DNA of 64,000 nucleotides from Spirosoma luteum DSM 19990 (lineage in GTDB: Bacteria; Bacteroidota; Bacteroidia; Cytophagales; Spirosomataceae): positions 89,429-153,428 of the forward strand of contig NZ_KB893301.1 in the NCBI RefSeq assembly GCF_000374065.1. Direction: 5' to 3'. Made by a program: the position numbers and the translations under genes. A model generated the notes under the pieces. It was given only the letters and a program-made list of their open reading frames with translations. It made no database searches and was not told the DNA's origin. Shown one piece after another: positions 46,911 to 54,764 of this stretch. Numbering within the stretch: the stretch's first letter is position 1; each line of letters opens with the position of its first letter.

Positions 46911-47864
46911 CTATTTTCTTGCTATTGCTTTTTTCACCTGTTCAACGATCTTGTCGGCTGTGAGGCCGTACTTTTCCATCAACTGGTCGGGAGTAGCACT
47001 TTCGCCAAATGTATCGTGAACGCCCACGTATTCCAGCGGGGCCGGATAGTAGCGGGCTAGTACCTGCGCCACACTATCGCCCAGGCCGCCATTGATCATG
47101 TGCTCTTCGGCCGAAACCGCACAGCCGGTTTTCTTCACCGATGCCAGAATGGCTTCTTCGTCCAGTGGCTTGATGGTGTGAATATTGATAATATCGGCTT
47201 CGATGCCCTGTTCCGACAGGATTTCACCCGCTTTGATGGCTTCCCAAACCAGGTGCCCTGTGCAGAAGATAGATACGTCTTTTCCTTCGTTCACTGTCCA
47301 GGCTTTTCCAATCTCGAACTTCTGGTCGACGGGGGTAAATACGGGAATAACCGGTCGGCCAAAACGCAGATAAACCGGACCAACATGTTCGGCAATGGCC
47401 AGGGTAGCGGCTTTGGTCTGGTTGTAATCGCAGGGATTAATAACCGTCATGTTAGGCAGCATTTTCATCATGCCCAGATCTTCCAGAATTTGGTGGGTAG
47501 CGCCATCTTCGCCGAGGGTCAGGCCCGCGTGCGAAGCGCAAATTTTAACGTTTTTGTTGGAATACGCTACCGATTGCCGAATCTGGTCATATACACGGCC
47601 CGTAGCGAAATTAGCGAACGTGGTGGCGAAGGGAATATGACCGCCAATGGTCAGGCCTGCCGATACGCCAATCATGTTGGCTTCGGCAATGCCACACTGA
47701 ACGAAGCGTTCCGGATTTTCTTTAATGAATGTGTCCAGTTTGAGCGAACCCGCCAGATCGGCTGTCAGCGCGATCACACTGGGGTTCGATTTGCCTAGTT
47801 CGGCTATGCCCGCGCCGAAGCCCGAACGCGTATCTTTCTTTTCGGTATAGTCGTATTTTTTCAT
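46911..47864 (-). CDS. Transketolase, C-terminal subunit (canonical pair)
   Basis: A 317-residue C-terminal half of a split transketolase, with the catalytic Glu in CGIAEANMIGVSAGL, the ThDP-pyrimidine segment FATTFANFATGRVYDQIRQ and the C-terminal VSAEEHMINGGLGD. Together with the N half at 49509-50366 it forms a heterodimer of the pentose phosphate type. The TOPRIM-like gene ends 8 nt before its ATG. The nucleotides just before the ATG read TAGAGAC, also found in the nearby 80-bp repeat, a possible scar of the insertion upstream. Confidence 0.93.
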   Translation of the reverse strand: MKKYDYTEKKDTRSGFGAGIAELGKSNPSVIALTADLAGSLKLDTFIKENPERFVQCGIAEANMIGVSAGLTIGGHIPFATTFANFATGRVYDQIRQSVAYSNKNVKICASHAGLTLGEDGATHQILEDLGMMKMLPNMTVINPCDYNQTKAATLAIAEHVGPVYLRFGRPVIPVFTPVDQKFEIGKAWTVNEGKDVSIFCTGHLVWEAIKAGEILSEQGIEADIINIHTIKPLDEEAILASVKKTGCAVSAEEHMINGGLGDSVAQVLARYYPAPLEYVGVHDTFGESATPDQLMEKYGLTADKIVEQVKKAIARK

Positions 47865-47872
47865 AGTCTCTA

Positions 47873-48445
47873 TTAATTCGCCGAAGCGAGATTTTGCAAT
47901 TTAGTTAGAAAATACTGTGCCGAGGGACAGTTTGGGTGTTTTGCTGCGTTTTCGATGGTGAAGCCATTGTTCTTCATGGCATTCGCCAGAAGAACTTTAC
48001 TCTTGCGAAACCGATTGAATCGGCCTGATTGTAAGCCTAAGTTGATAATGGTTGTTATCGCGTCTCCATCCGCTTCCGGAAACTCAATAAAAGTGTCAAC
48101 CCCAACAAAGTGACTCAACGTGGAGTCATCAGCCAGGTACCAGTTTTCAAATTCTTTGACGGCCACAATGACTGTTTGATCAGGGTGTTGGCTAACATCC
48201 TGTTTTGTCAGCGTTATACACAAATCTTTATCCAGATCAACTAGCACGTAAATATGCTCAGCACCTTTATCCAGCAGAATCTGACGGTGCTTGTTAATAC
48301 GCTCTGCACCGTATTCTTTTTTACCACCAGCTTGCGTAACGCCAATCAACTCTATACCGAATTGAGCAATGGATGCTCTGAAGCCGACAGTATCCAGAAT
48401 AATTGGTTCGGTTTCTCCTTCACAAATGATACCCAATTTTACCAC
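47873..48445 (-). CDS. TOPRIM-like protein (DUF4276/RloB-like), partner of the AAA ATPase
   Basis: A 190-residue protein with the marks of a TOPRIM nuclease domain: CEGETEP with E9/E11/E13 after the first strand (LGIIC), VLVDLDKD (D70, D72) and KEFENWYLAD (E98, E100). DUF4276, RloB and PARIS AriB-type proteins share these motifs. The start is GTG at 48445 and overlaps the ATPase stop by 7 nt, a classical sign of coupled translation. It is visibly AT-richer than the neighbouring genes. I infer a nuclease effector whose activation is controlled by the upstream ATPase in a phage-defence unit; the exact family cannot be fixed without a profile search. Confidence 0.65.
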   Translation of the reverse strand: MVKLGIICEGETEPIILDTVGFRASIAQFGIELIGVTQAGGKKEYGAERINKHRQILLDKGAEHIYVLVDLDKDLCITLTKQDVSQHPDQTVIVAVKEFENWYLADDSTLSHFVGVDTFIEFPEADGDAITTIINLGLQSGRFNRFRKSKVLLANAMKNNGFTIENAAKHPNCPSAQYFLTKLQNLASAN

Positions 48446-49416
48446 GGAATCCCACCTCCGAGAGCATTGGAAAGCCAGGCTTCGTCCATGGGTAAATCGT
48501 GCAAATCCATACCTTGAATTTGTTTAGTCTTCGTTACTCCTTCCTTCTTATCGACCAAAACAATTTCTTCGGATGTCAGCTGGGAGACCAGCATATGCGA
48601 GTGCGTATTGAGCCATATGTAATGGCCAAACTCTTCGCAGGCGTATCGACAAAGATTAACAAGTTCCTTAACAACCTTAGGATTTAGACCATTTTCTGGT
48701 TCTTCAATGCATAAAAACTGCGGTTCTTGGCTTTGATAAATGGCTGTTAGTAGAGCCAAAATGTTTTTTGTCCCATCAGAGATTAAGTCTTTGGTGAAAT
48801 ACTGAGGTGTTGAATTTTCGAACCAGTGTAGTTCATCCCGTTCATCAACCTCAACGGCTTTAAAACCAGGAACGAATAATTCGAGCCACTCGAAGATTTC
48901 AGCCTTTAGTACCTTATTGTTAAGTAGCCTCTTTAATACCTTTTCCAGATTTTTTGCTGATAGAGAAAGTCGACGGTTATCGTCTAAGGGTAATTTTACT
49001 AGATCTTCATTCTTCACAAAGAGCCTTGAAGAATTAGCGAAATACTGTTTGTATTCCGGTGACTCTTTTTCTTGGGTTGTTAAGTTATTTTCTTCCTCTA
49101 TGATTAGACCCCCGTATTCCTCTTGGAATTCTTCCTCTGAATAGGAATATTGAACACCGAAGTGATCGAAATACACATTGAAGGCGAATGTCTTAGTGGG
49201 ATCTTGTCTCCTCAAAAAGTTTGCGTATCCACCAAACAAACTTGTCACAATAACTTTTGAAGTCCTATATCTTAAATTCACAAACTCTAGAGCCTCGAAA
49301 ATATTCGATTTGCCCGACCCGTTGGGGCCAACAAAGACCGTGAACGGATTGGGCTCAATAAGCTCAATCCGTTCGATGGACTTGAAATTTTCGATTACTA
49401 AGGATTTGATTTTCAT
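48439..49416 (-). CDS. AAA (OLD/SMC-like) ATPase, putative defence sensor
   Basis: A 325-residue ATPase of the AAA_15/AAA_21 type found in OLD nucleases, PARIS (AriA), RloA and related defence proteins. MKIKSLVIENFKSIERIEL gives the typical N-terminus (ATG 49416); an in-frame start at 49485 would run through the repeat element and is rejected. Walker A is GPNGSGKS (30-37), the ABC-like signature LISDGTKNIL (211-220), Walker B FLCIEEPENGLNP (234-246), and a switch His in LNTHSH. Unlike OLD proteins the TOPRIM domain is a separate overlapping gene. Sampled 60-nt blocks here hold 24 and 22 G+C, versus 29 and 35 in the adjacent transketolase gene. Confidence 0.8.
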   Translation of the reverse strand: MKIKSLVIENFKSIERIELIEPNPFTVFVGPNGSGKSNIFEALEFVNLRYRTSKVIVTSLFGGYANFLRRQDPTKTFAFNVYFDHFGVQYSYSEEEFQEEYGGLIIEEENNLTTQEKESPEYKQYFANSSRLFVKNEDLVKLPLDDNRRLSLSAKNLEKVLKRLLNNKVLKAEIFEWLELFVPGFKAVEVDERDELHWFENSTPQYFTKDLISDGTKNILALLTAIYQSQEPQFLCIEEPENGLNPKVVKELVNLCRYACEEFGHYIWLNTHSHMLVSQLTSEEIVLVDKKEGVTKTKQIQGMDLHDLPMDEAWLSNALGGGIPW

Positions 49417-49422
49417 ATCTTG

Positions 49423-49502
49423 TGTAGAGACGCAATACCTTGCGTCTCTACACAAGATGGTATTGCTGACGCACATGAGACGCAAGGTATTGCGTCTCTA
49501 CA
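49423..49502 (-). repeat. 80-bp double-hairpin REP-like element, copy A
   Basis: Two short inverted repeats built on gtagagacgcaa and ttgcgtctctac, separated by a central gatggtattgctgacgcac stretch. The left stem is 16 bp if extended (49419-49434 with 49441-49456); the second stem is 8 bp. The loops (atacct and aggtat) are complementary, so the element is also one large palindrome. It lies 6 nt from the ATPase start and 6 nt from the transketolase N-half stop. A second copy lies at 50377-50456. Confidence 0.85.
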
Positions 49503-49508
49503 TATCGA

Positions 49509-50366
49509 CTAATAATCTTCCATTCCCACCGTCAAGGGCAGGCCATTCAGGGCTTGCGTTAGCTGGTCGGCGTTGGGGGCCGTGCCGTGCCATTTGTAAT
49601 TGCCCACCATGTAGTCGACGCCGAAGCCCATTTCGGTATGCATTAGAATCATCGTGGGTACGTCGGGGTTTTCCTGCGCTTTATTGAGTGTCCGGATAAC
49701 CTCGGCCATATCGTTCCCTTCCATTTCGTCAACGAACCAGCCAAAAGCGCGGTACTTGTCGGCCAGGCTCCGGTTATTGTTCACATTGTCGGTTGTGCCG
49801 TCAATCTGGGCGTGGTTCAGGTCGATAACGGCGGTCAGGTTGCCGAGTTTTTTGTTGGGCGCAAACTGAGCCGCTTCCCAAATCTGGCCTTCCTGTTGCT
49901 CACCGTCGCCCATGAGTACATATACATGATTTTTATCCCCATTGAGTTTTTTGGCATAGGCTGCTCCACTGGCTACCGATAAGCCCTGCCCCAGCGAACC
50001 GGAGGCAATCCGAACGCCTGGCAGGTGCTCGGCCGTAGTGGGGTGCCCCTGCAACCGGCTGTCGAGTTTGCGGAATGTTGCCAGTTCCGAAACCGGGAAG
50101 TATCCTGCCCGAGCCAACACCGAATAAAACACCGGCGAAATGTGGCCGTTGGAAAGAAAGAAAATATCCTCGTCGCGGCCATCCATATCGAAGACTGGAT
50201 TACCCCGGGCATCTTTTTTTCGGTTCATCACCTCAAAATAAAGAGCGACAAAAAAATCGGCGCAGCCCAACGAACCGCCGGGGTGGCCCGAATTAACAGC
50301 TGCAACCATCCGAAGGATGTCGCGCCGAACGGCCGTAGCCGTGCCTTCAAGTTGTTCGATTTTCAT
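49509..50366 (-). CDS. Transketolase, N-terminal subunit (canonical pair)
   Basis: A 285-residue N half of a split transketolase with SGHPGGSLGCAD near the N-terminus, GSLGQGLSVASGAAYA, and the ThDP motif MGDGEQQEG with DLNHAQIDG. The partner is at 46911-47864, separated by the ATPase and TOPRIM-like genes. It is flanked on both sides by copies of the same 80-bp repeat. It likely provides pentose-phosphate transketolase activity, linking the arabinose operon and rpe. Confidence 0.93.
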   Translation of the reverse strand: MKIEQLEGTATAVRRDILRMVAAVNSGHPGGSLGCADFFVALYFEVMNRKKDARGNPVFDMDGRDEDIFFLSNGHISPVFYSVLARAGYFPVSELATFRKLDSRLQGHPTTAEHLPGVRIASGSLGQGLSVASGAAYAKKLNGDKNHVYVLMGDGEQQEGQIWEAAQFAPNKKLGNLTAVIDLNHAQIDGTTDNVNNNRSLADKYRAFGWFVDEMEGNDMAEVIRTLNKAQENPDVPTMILMHTEMGFGVDYMVGNYKWHGTAPNADQLTQALNGLPLTVGMEDY

Positions 50367-50376
50367 AGTTTTACAC

Positions 50377-50456
50377 TGTAGAGACGTAATACCTTGCGTC
50401 TCATGACCGGATGGTATTGCCGACTCACATAAGAAGCAAGGGATTACGTTTCTACG
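50377..50456 (-). repeat. 80-bp double-hairpin REP-like element, copy B
   Basis: Same length, order and orientation as the copy at 49423-49502, with several base differences (for example gagacgtaat for gagacgcaat and a degenerate right hairpin). It lies between the transketolase N half and bcp; the bcp stop codon and last codon fall inside its left edge (50452-50456). Confidence 0.8.
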
Positions 50457-50901
50457 TTAATATCTGTTTTGCGTGTTCTTTAGTATCAACTTTTTCGATG
50501 ATGTCCGTAAGGATACCCTGCTCATCAATGAGGAAAGTAGTGCGGACAATACCCATGAATTTTTTGCCGTACATGGATTTTTCTTTCCAGACATCGTAGG
50601 CTTCTACCACCTGTTTATCCGTGTCGGCAACAAGCGTGAAGGGCAAGTCGTACTTGGTTATAAACTGCTGATGCGCTTTTTGGTCATCGACACTTACGCC
50701 CAAAACGTCGTAACCCGCTGCCCGTAAGTCAGCGTAATTGTCGCGCAGGCTACAGGCCTGGGCGGTGCAACCCGGTGTGTCATCCTTCGGGTAAAAATAC
50801 AGCACCACTTTTCTGCCTTTGTAATCAGACAGCCTGACAGGATTACCCTGCTGGTCAACACTCGTAAAATCGGGAGCGGGGTCGCCGATGGATAGGCTCA
50901 T
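50452..50901 (-). CDS. bcp: Thiol peroxidase Bcp (atypical 2-Cys peroxiredoxin)
   Basis: A 149-residue peroxiredoxin that reduces peroxides with thioredoxin. The peroxidatic C45 and resolving C50 lie in DTPGCTAQAC, as in the Bcp/PrxQ subfamily. The last residues (QILT) and stop codon lie in the 80-bp repeat, so the present C-terminus was fixed by the insertion. It starts 12 nt after the M23 peptidase gene and is probably cotranscribed with it. Confidence 0.95.
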   Translation of the reverse strand: MSLSIGDPAPDFTSVDQQGNPVRLSDYKGRKVVLYFYPKDDTPGCTAQACSLRDNYADLRAAGYDVLGVSVDDQKAHQQFITKYDLPFTLVADTDKQVVEAYDVWKEKSMYGKKFMGIVRTTFLIDEQGILTDIIEKVDTKEHAKQILT

Positions 50902-50913
50902 AGGATAGCTGGT

Positions 50914-52992
50914 TTATCGTCTCTTTTTCTTTCGTGTCGGGGCCACTTTCCGACGAACTGCGGGACGAGGTTCGTTTATAGTCGTACTGTCAGAACCAAT
51001 ATTACCCGACCGGTCTTTAACCTGAACAAGTACCTCGACTCCTTTCTCGAAAGCTTCGTCAGGATTCAGCTTGTCCGACCAAAGCAACGACCGCTTGTAA
51101 TCATACTGCATCAGTACCCATTCGCCGTTGACCAGTGCCCTGAAGTCAGCAATGCCCGACAGGTCGTCCCGAATGCGGGCTGTAATGCCCTGTTCAGTAG
51201 CTGTCAGGATATCTACTTTAGGCGGGTTGGTATCCGTCATCAGTTGAAACCGACCTAATGACCGGGTTTTGAACTCAATGTGTCCCCCGCTCCAGGTACC
51301 TCCTAAATAACTCTCATTTCCGCCACTCGTCCAATACACTTTAGTACGGGCGGTGTCAATGGCAATGGGATAATCCGGAGTGTAGGAAACGGTCAGGTAA
51401 TCGTTTAGGGGTATAATGGATTGGTTAATTTCCAGTCCCCCGCCCGGCAACAGGCGCGTAGCCAAATAAAGCGTGTCGAACAGGGTTCCGGTTGTAAACT
51501 GCAATCGGTTTTTACCATCTGTAACAACCTCTTTCCGCCCCGGGATTAACTTCTTCCTCAGATTTGTTCGTATGATACTATGACCAAACTCAACGGAGTC
51601 GGGCAAAGACTGACGCAAATCTATAAGATAAACCGCTTGATTAGCGTGAACATAGCTAACAGGTTGCTCAATTACAGTACGACCAACAAAGAGTTTAGCC
51701 GCCGGTGGATTGTCAATCGGTAAATTCCTGACGCTCAACTTCAGTACATTTTCGTCAGTTGTGATGGTGGCAGTAGGAGCCTGCTCAATGATGGTTGCCG
51801 CAACTGGTTTGGTAACCGGACTCTCCGCCAGTGAATCCAGCCGGAGTCCGCTCTCAGGTGCTTGTTCCGGCAGAATAGTAAACGTCAGCTGGGCAGAGTG
51901 GTCAAATGCATCGAAAAGGACCAGCGTTACCTCGTGGGGCTTTCCATCCAGCAAGGGCAAACGACCCCGGTAGGTTGCATTGTTCTGTAACTTGTACAGA
52001 TTGAGGCTGTTGCCATCGGCTATATAAGCCCGGTGATAGCGCTGACCACTCGTCTGCTCAATCTCGTAGTTTTCGTGAATGTTCATGAACCGGGTTTTCT
52101 CACTCGGAAAACTGTTCATGTTATACGAAAAAACTTCCCGCCCGTCGAGTCGAACTTCCAGGCAGCTAATGCCAATACGGTAAGGCGAACCGCTGGTTTT
52201 GTCGTAGGCCAGTGCTTCTATCCCAATCAGACCCGAAGCCGTTATGGGCTGGGTAATGGTATAGGTGCCATCGGCCCGGCGCACGGGTGCGTAGCTTACC
52301 CGGTGGTACTCGCCGTTGATACGCGAGGTTGGGGTCATTGTTTTCAGGGCAATCCGCTCAAAATAGGGCGGAACGTTGTCCTGGATTTCCGGGAATCCGT
52401 ACAGTAGTGGATTGATCAGGTTATCGTGGGCATCCCGAATCTCGAAGTGCAGATGCGGCCCACCCGAACCACCCGTATTACCCGATGCCGCAATAACGTC
52501 GCCCTGCTTGACCGGAAACTGCCCGGGTTTAAAGCGCAGGTCAATCTCAAAGGTTTTCTTCTGATACTGCTGCGCCTTCAGATAAATTCCCAACGTATCC
52601 CTGAGTGACTTCAGGTGGCCATAAACGGTGGTGAGGCCGTTCGGGTGTTTGATGAAGATAACGTTACCATAGCCACCGGTAAAAACGGCGATTCGGGCTA
52701 TATAGCCGTCGGCAGCGGCATGAACATCGAGCCCCTCACGGCCACCCGTTCGGATATCCAGACCCGCGTGAAAGTGATTGGGGCGTAAGTCGCCCACGCC
52801 CCCCGACAATGAGTTGGCAGCACCGGGCTGAATGGGAAATATAAAATACCCGTTTATGAGGGTACCCGGTTTTATGTATCCCGTTGCAACCGTTTCCGCC
52901 AGAGGGGTCGAATCTGGCCTGACCGATTGGCCCCAGACCAGATTGAGCGAGGCCAGAAACGTAAGGAACCTAAAAAATAAGAGTCGTTTCAA
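50914..52992 (-). CDS. Secreted M23-family metallopeptidase
   Basis: A 692-residue exported protein; signal peptide residues 1-21 (LNLVWGQ). The M23 peptidase domain lies near the N-terminus: NHFHAGLDIR (His/Asp zinc ligands), YGNVIFIKHPNG, and GPHLHFEIRD (HxH). The C-terminal 400 residues are beta-rich, with Ig-like units and a basic KKRR tail. M23 enzymes cut peptidoglycan cross-links; the large C-terminal part may hold it at the envelope. The start is TTG at 52992; the methionines downstream would remove the signal. It forms a minus-strand transcript with bcp. Confidence 0.87.
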   Translation of the reverse strand: MKRLLFFRFLTFLASLNLVWGQSVRPDSTPLAETVATGYIKPGTLINGYFIFPIQPGAANSLSGGVGDLRPNHFHAGLDIRTGGREGLDVHAAADGYIARIAVFTGGYGNVIFIKHPNGLTTVYGHLKSLRDTLGIYLKAQQYQKKTFEIDLRFKPGQFPVKQGDVIAASGNTGGSGGPHLHFEIRDAHDNLINPLLYGFPEIQDNVPPYFERIALKTMTPTSRINGEYHRVSYAPVRRADGTYTITQPITASGLIGIEALAYDKTSGSPYRIGISCLEVRLDGREVFSYNMNSFPSEKTRFMNIHENYEIEQTSGQRYHRAYIADGNSLNLYKLQNNATYRGRLPLLDGKPHEVTLVLFDAFDHSAQLTFTILPEQAPESGLRLDSLAESPVTKPVAATIIEQAPTATITTDENVLKLSVRNLPIDNPPAAKLFVGRTVIEQPVSYVHANQAVYLIDLRQSLPDSVEFGHSIIRTNLRKKLIPGRKEVVTDGKNRLQFTTGTLFDTLYLATRLLPGGGLEINQSIIPLNDYLTVSYTPDYPIAIDTARTKVYWTSGGNESYLGGTWSGGHIEFKTRSLGRFQLMTDTNPPKVDILTATEQGITARIRDDLSGIADFRALVNGEWVLMQYDYKRSLLWSDKLNPDEAFEKGVEVLVQVKDRSGNIGSDSTTINEPRPAVRRKVAPTRKKKRR

Positions 52993-53051
52993 AAGAAAAA
53001 CTGTCGATGATTTGTCAGAGCATACCCATACACTGTGTTGACAAAATGAAC

Positions 53052-53663
53052 TTACTTTACATCAAATGTCAGCATGGGTTTATCGGCAATAAATGCGGTT
53101 AACTTATCCCCAACCTGAACCGGTCCCACACCCTTTGGTGTGCCCGTGAATAAAATGTCGCCCTGTTGAAGCAGAAAAAAACGCGACACGAACGATATCA
53201 AATAATCAATCTGGAACAACATTAAACTGGTATTGCCCCGTTGCCGGGTTTCGCCGTTAACGTCCAGGTGAAAGTTTAGATTTTTAAGGTCCGGGAAATC
53301 CGATTTGGGCACAAAGCCCGAGATAGGGGCCGAGCCGTTGAAGCCTTTGGCCAGTTCCCACGGGAGCCCCTTCGCCTTTAGTTTACTTTGTAAGTCGCGG
53401 GCGGTAAAATCAATACCAACACCTATTTCGTCGTAGTATTTGTGCGCGAATTTCTCGTCAATATTTTTCCCTACCCGATTGATTTTGACCAGAATTTCGA
53501 CCTCGTGGTGAACATCCCGGGAGAAATCCGGGTAGAAGAACGGCTCGTTTTTCAGAGGGACGGCCGTTTCCGGTTTCAGGAAGATAACGGGGGCGTCGGG
53601 CTGTTCGTTGTTCAACTCCTTAATATGCTCGACGTAATTCCGACCAACGCAGATGATTTTCAT
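53052..53663 (-). CDS. Fumarylacetoacetate hydrolase family protein
   Basis: A 203-residue FAH-fold hydrolase or isomerase. ATG 53663 gives the usual start (MKIICVGRNYVEHIKEL); an in-frame start at 53699 is less likely. FLKPETAV, HHEVEILVKI (metal ligands), and GDILFTGTPKGVGPV are conserved. Such short single-domain members often hydrolyse acylpyruvates or decarboxylate oxaloacetate. It is not adjacent to a clear pathway. Confidence 0.9.
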   Translation of the reverse strand: MKIICVGRNYVEHIKELNNEQPDAPVIFLKPETAVPLKNEPFFYPDFSRDVHHEVEILVKINRVGKNIDEKFAHKYYDEIGVGIDFTARDLQSKLKAKGLPWELAKGFNGSAPISGFVPKSDFPDLKNLNFHLDVNGETRQRGNTSLMLFQIDYLISFVSRFFLLQQGDILFTGTPKGVGPVQVGDKLTAFIADKPMLTFDVK

Positions 53664-53861
53664 ACGGGATTCTCTAGGTTTAGGCCTGATAATCAACACA
53701 CGCCTGAACCGGTAGACATGAGTTTTTAAACTATTCAGATTATTGCAAATCTAAGGACTAAAGAGGGCCTGACCGCATCTGGTTTACAAAAATTTGAACA
53801 AATGCCAGCTCTGGTGAGTCATATAACGTCAGAATCTCACTAAACAAGAAAATACAAATTA

Positions 53862-54683
53862 ATGAAAAAGACACTCCTAAGTATGTTAGTGCTGGTGGGA
53901 CTCATCTCCTCCTGTGCACGGGTACCGCTAACGGGCCGTCGGCAATTACTGCTGGTGCCTAGCGATCAGATTTTGGCGCTGAGCAGTCAGCAATACAAGC
54001 AGTTCCTGGATACCAGCCGCGTGGTAAACTCCGGCGATGCCGAGATGGTACGCCGGGTTGGTGTGCGTATCCGCCAGGCTGTTGAGCAATACATGAACGC
54101 AAACGGGCTTAGTAAGCGATTAGAAGGATTCAACTGGGAGTACAACCTGGTACAAAGCCCTCAGGTAAATGCCTGGTGTATGCCCGGAGGTAAGATTGTC
54201 GTTTATTCCGGTATTCTGCCGTACACCCAGAATGAAGCAGGATTAGCCACTGTAATGGGCCATGAGGTGTCGCACGCCATTGCCGAACACGGTAATGAGC
54301 GCATGAGCGAAAGCCTCGTAGCTAATGGATTGATGCAGGTAGGGCAGGCCTATCTGGGATCGCAGGCGCAGCAGAGTAATACTACCAGGGCTCTGCTGAT
54401 GCAGGCGGTTGGTGCCGGGTTGCCTGCTGCCTATCAGGTGGGCCGTGCCTTGCCGCACAGCCGGGCGCAGGAATCGGAAGCGGATCACCTCGGCCTGGTA
54501 TTCATGTCGATGGCCGGATACAATCCGGAGGAGGCTGTGGCGTTCTGGTCGCGTATGGCCAAAGCGGGTTCCGGTAAGTCAACGCCTGAGTTCCTATCGA
54601 GCCACCCATCTGATGCTCGCCGGATCAATGATTTGCAGAAGTTGTTGCCCGAAGCGAAGACGTATTACGCCAAAGCTCGTTAG
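53862..54683 (+). CDS. M48-family zinc metallopeptidase lipoprotein
   Basis: A 273-residue periplasmic lipoprotein (signal ending ISSCAR, Cys18) of the BepA/LoiP type. HEVSHAIAEH is the HExxH zinc motif and RAQESEADHLGL holds the third ligand. These peptidases assist outer-membrane protein quality control. It is followed by a 33-bp hairpin shared with the convergent sucC gene. Confidence 0.93.
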   Translation: MKKTLLSMLVLVGLISSCARVPLTGRRQLLLVPSDQILALSSQQYKQFLDTSRVVNSGDAEMVRRVGVRIRQAVEQYMNANGLSKRLEGFNWEYNLVQSPQVNAWCMPGGKIVVYSGILPYTQNEAGLATVMGHEVSHAIAEHGNERMSESLVANGLMQVGQAYLGSQAQQSNTTRALLMQAVGAGLPAAYQVGRALPHSRAQESEADHLGLVFMSMAGYNPEEAVAFWSRMAKAGSGKSTPEFLSSHPSDARRINDLQKLLPEAKTYYAKAR

Positions 54684-54687
54684 TTGC

Positions 54688-54757
54688 GACCAAGTACCAG
54701 CAAAAAGTAAAAGCCCGAACGTGCGTTCGGGCTTTTACTTTTTGCTGGTACTTGGTC
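54688..54757. terminator. 33-bp perfect inverted repeat between M48 and sucC genes
   Basis: 54688-54720 and 54725-54757 are exact reverse complements with only a 4-nt loop (gtgc). It lies 4 nt after the M48 stop and 7 nt from the sucC stop, so it can end transcription from both sides. It is the longest perfect hairpin in the window. Confidence 0.85.
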
Positions 54758-54764
54758 AAAGTTC

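Noticed and set aside
47100-47798. 232-codon plus-strand frame opposite transketolase C half
   Set aside because: Shadow frame; repetitive Phe/Asn composition arises from the complementary strand of a conserved gene.
49417-49485. Longer ATPase start upstream through the repeat element
   Set aside because: The extra 23 residues are encoded by the repeat itself and the family start MKIKSLVIENFKS is at 49416.
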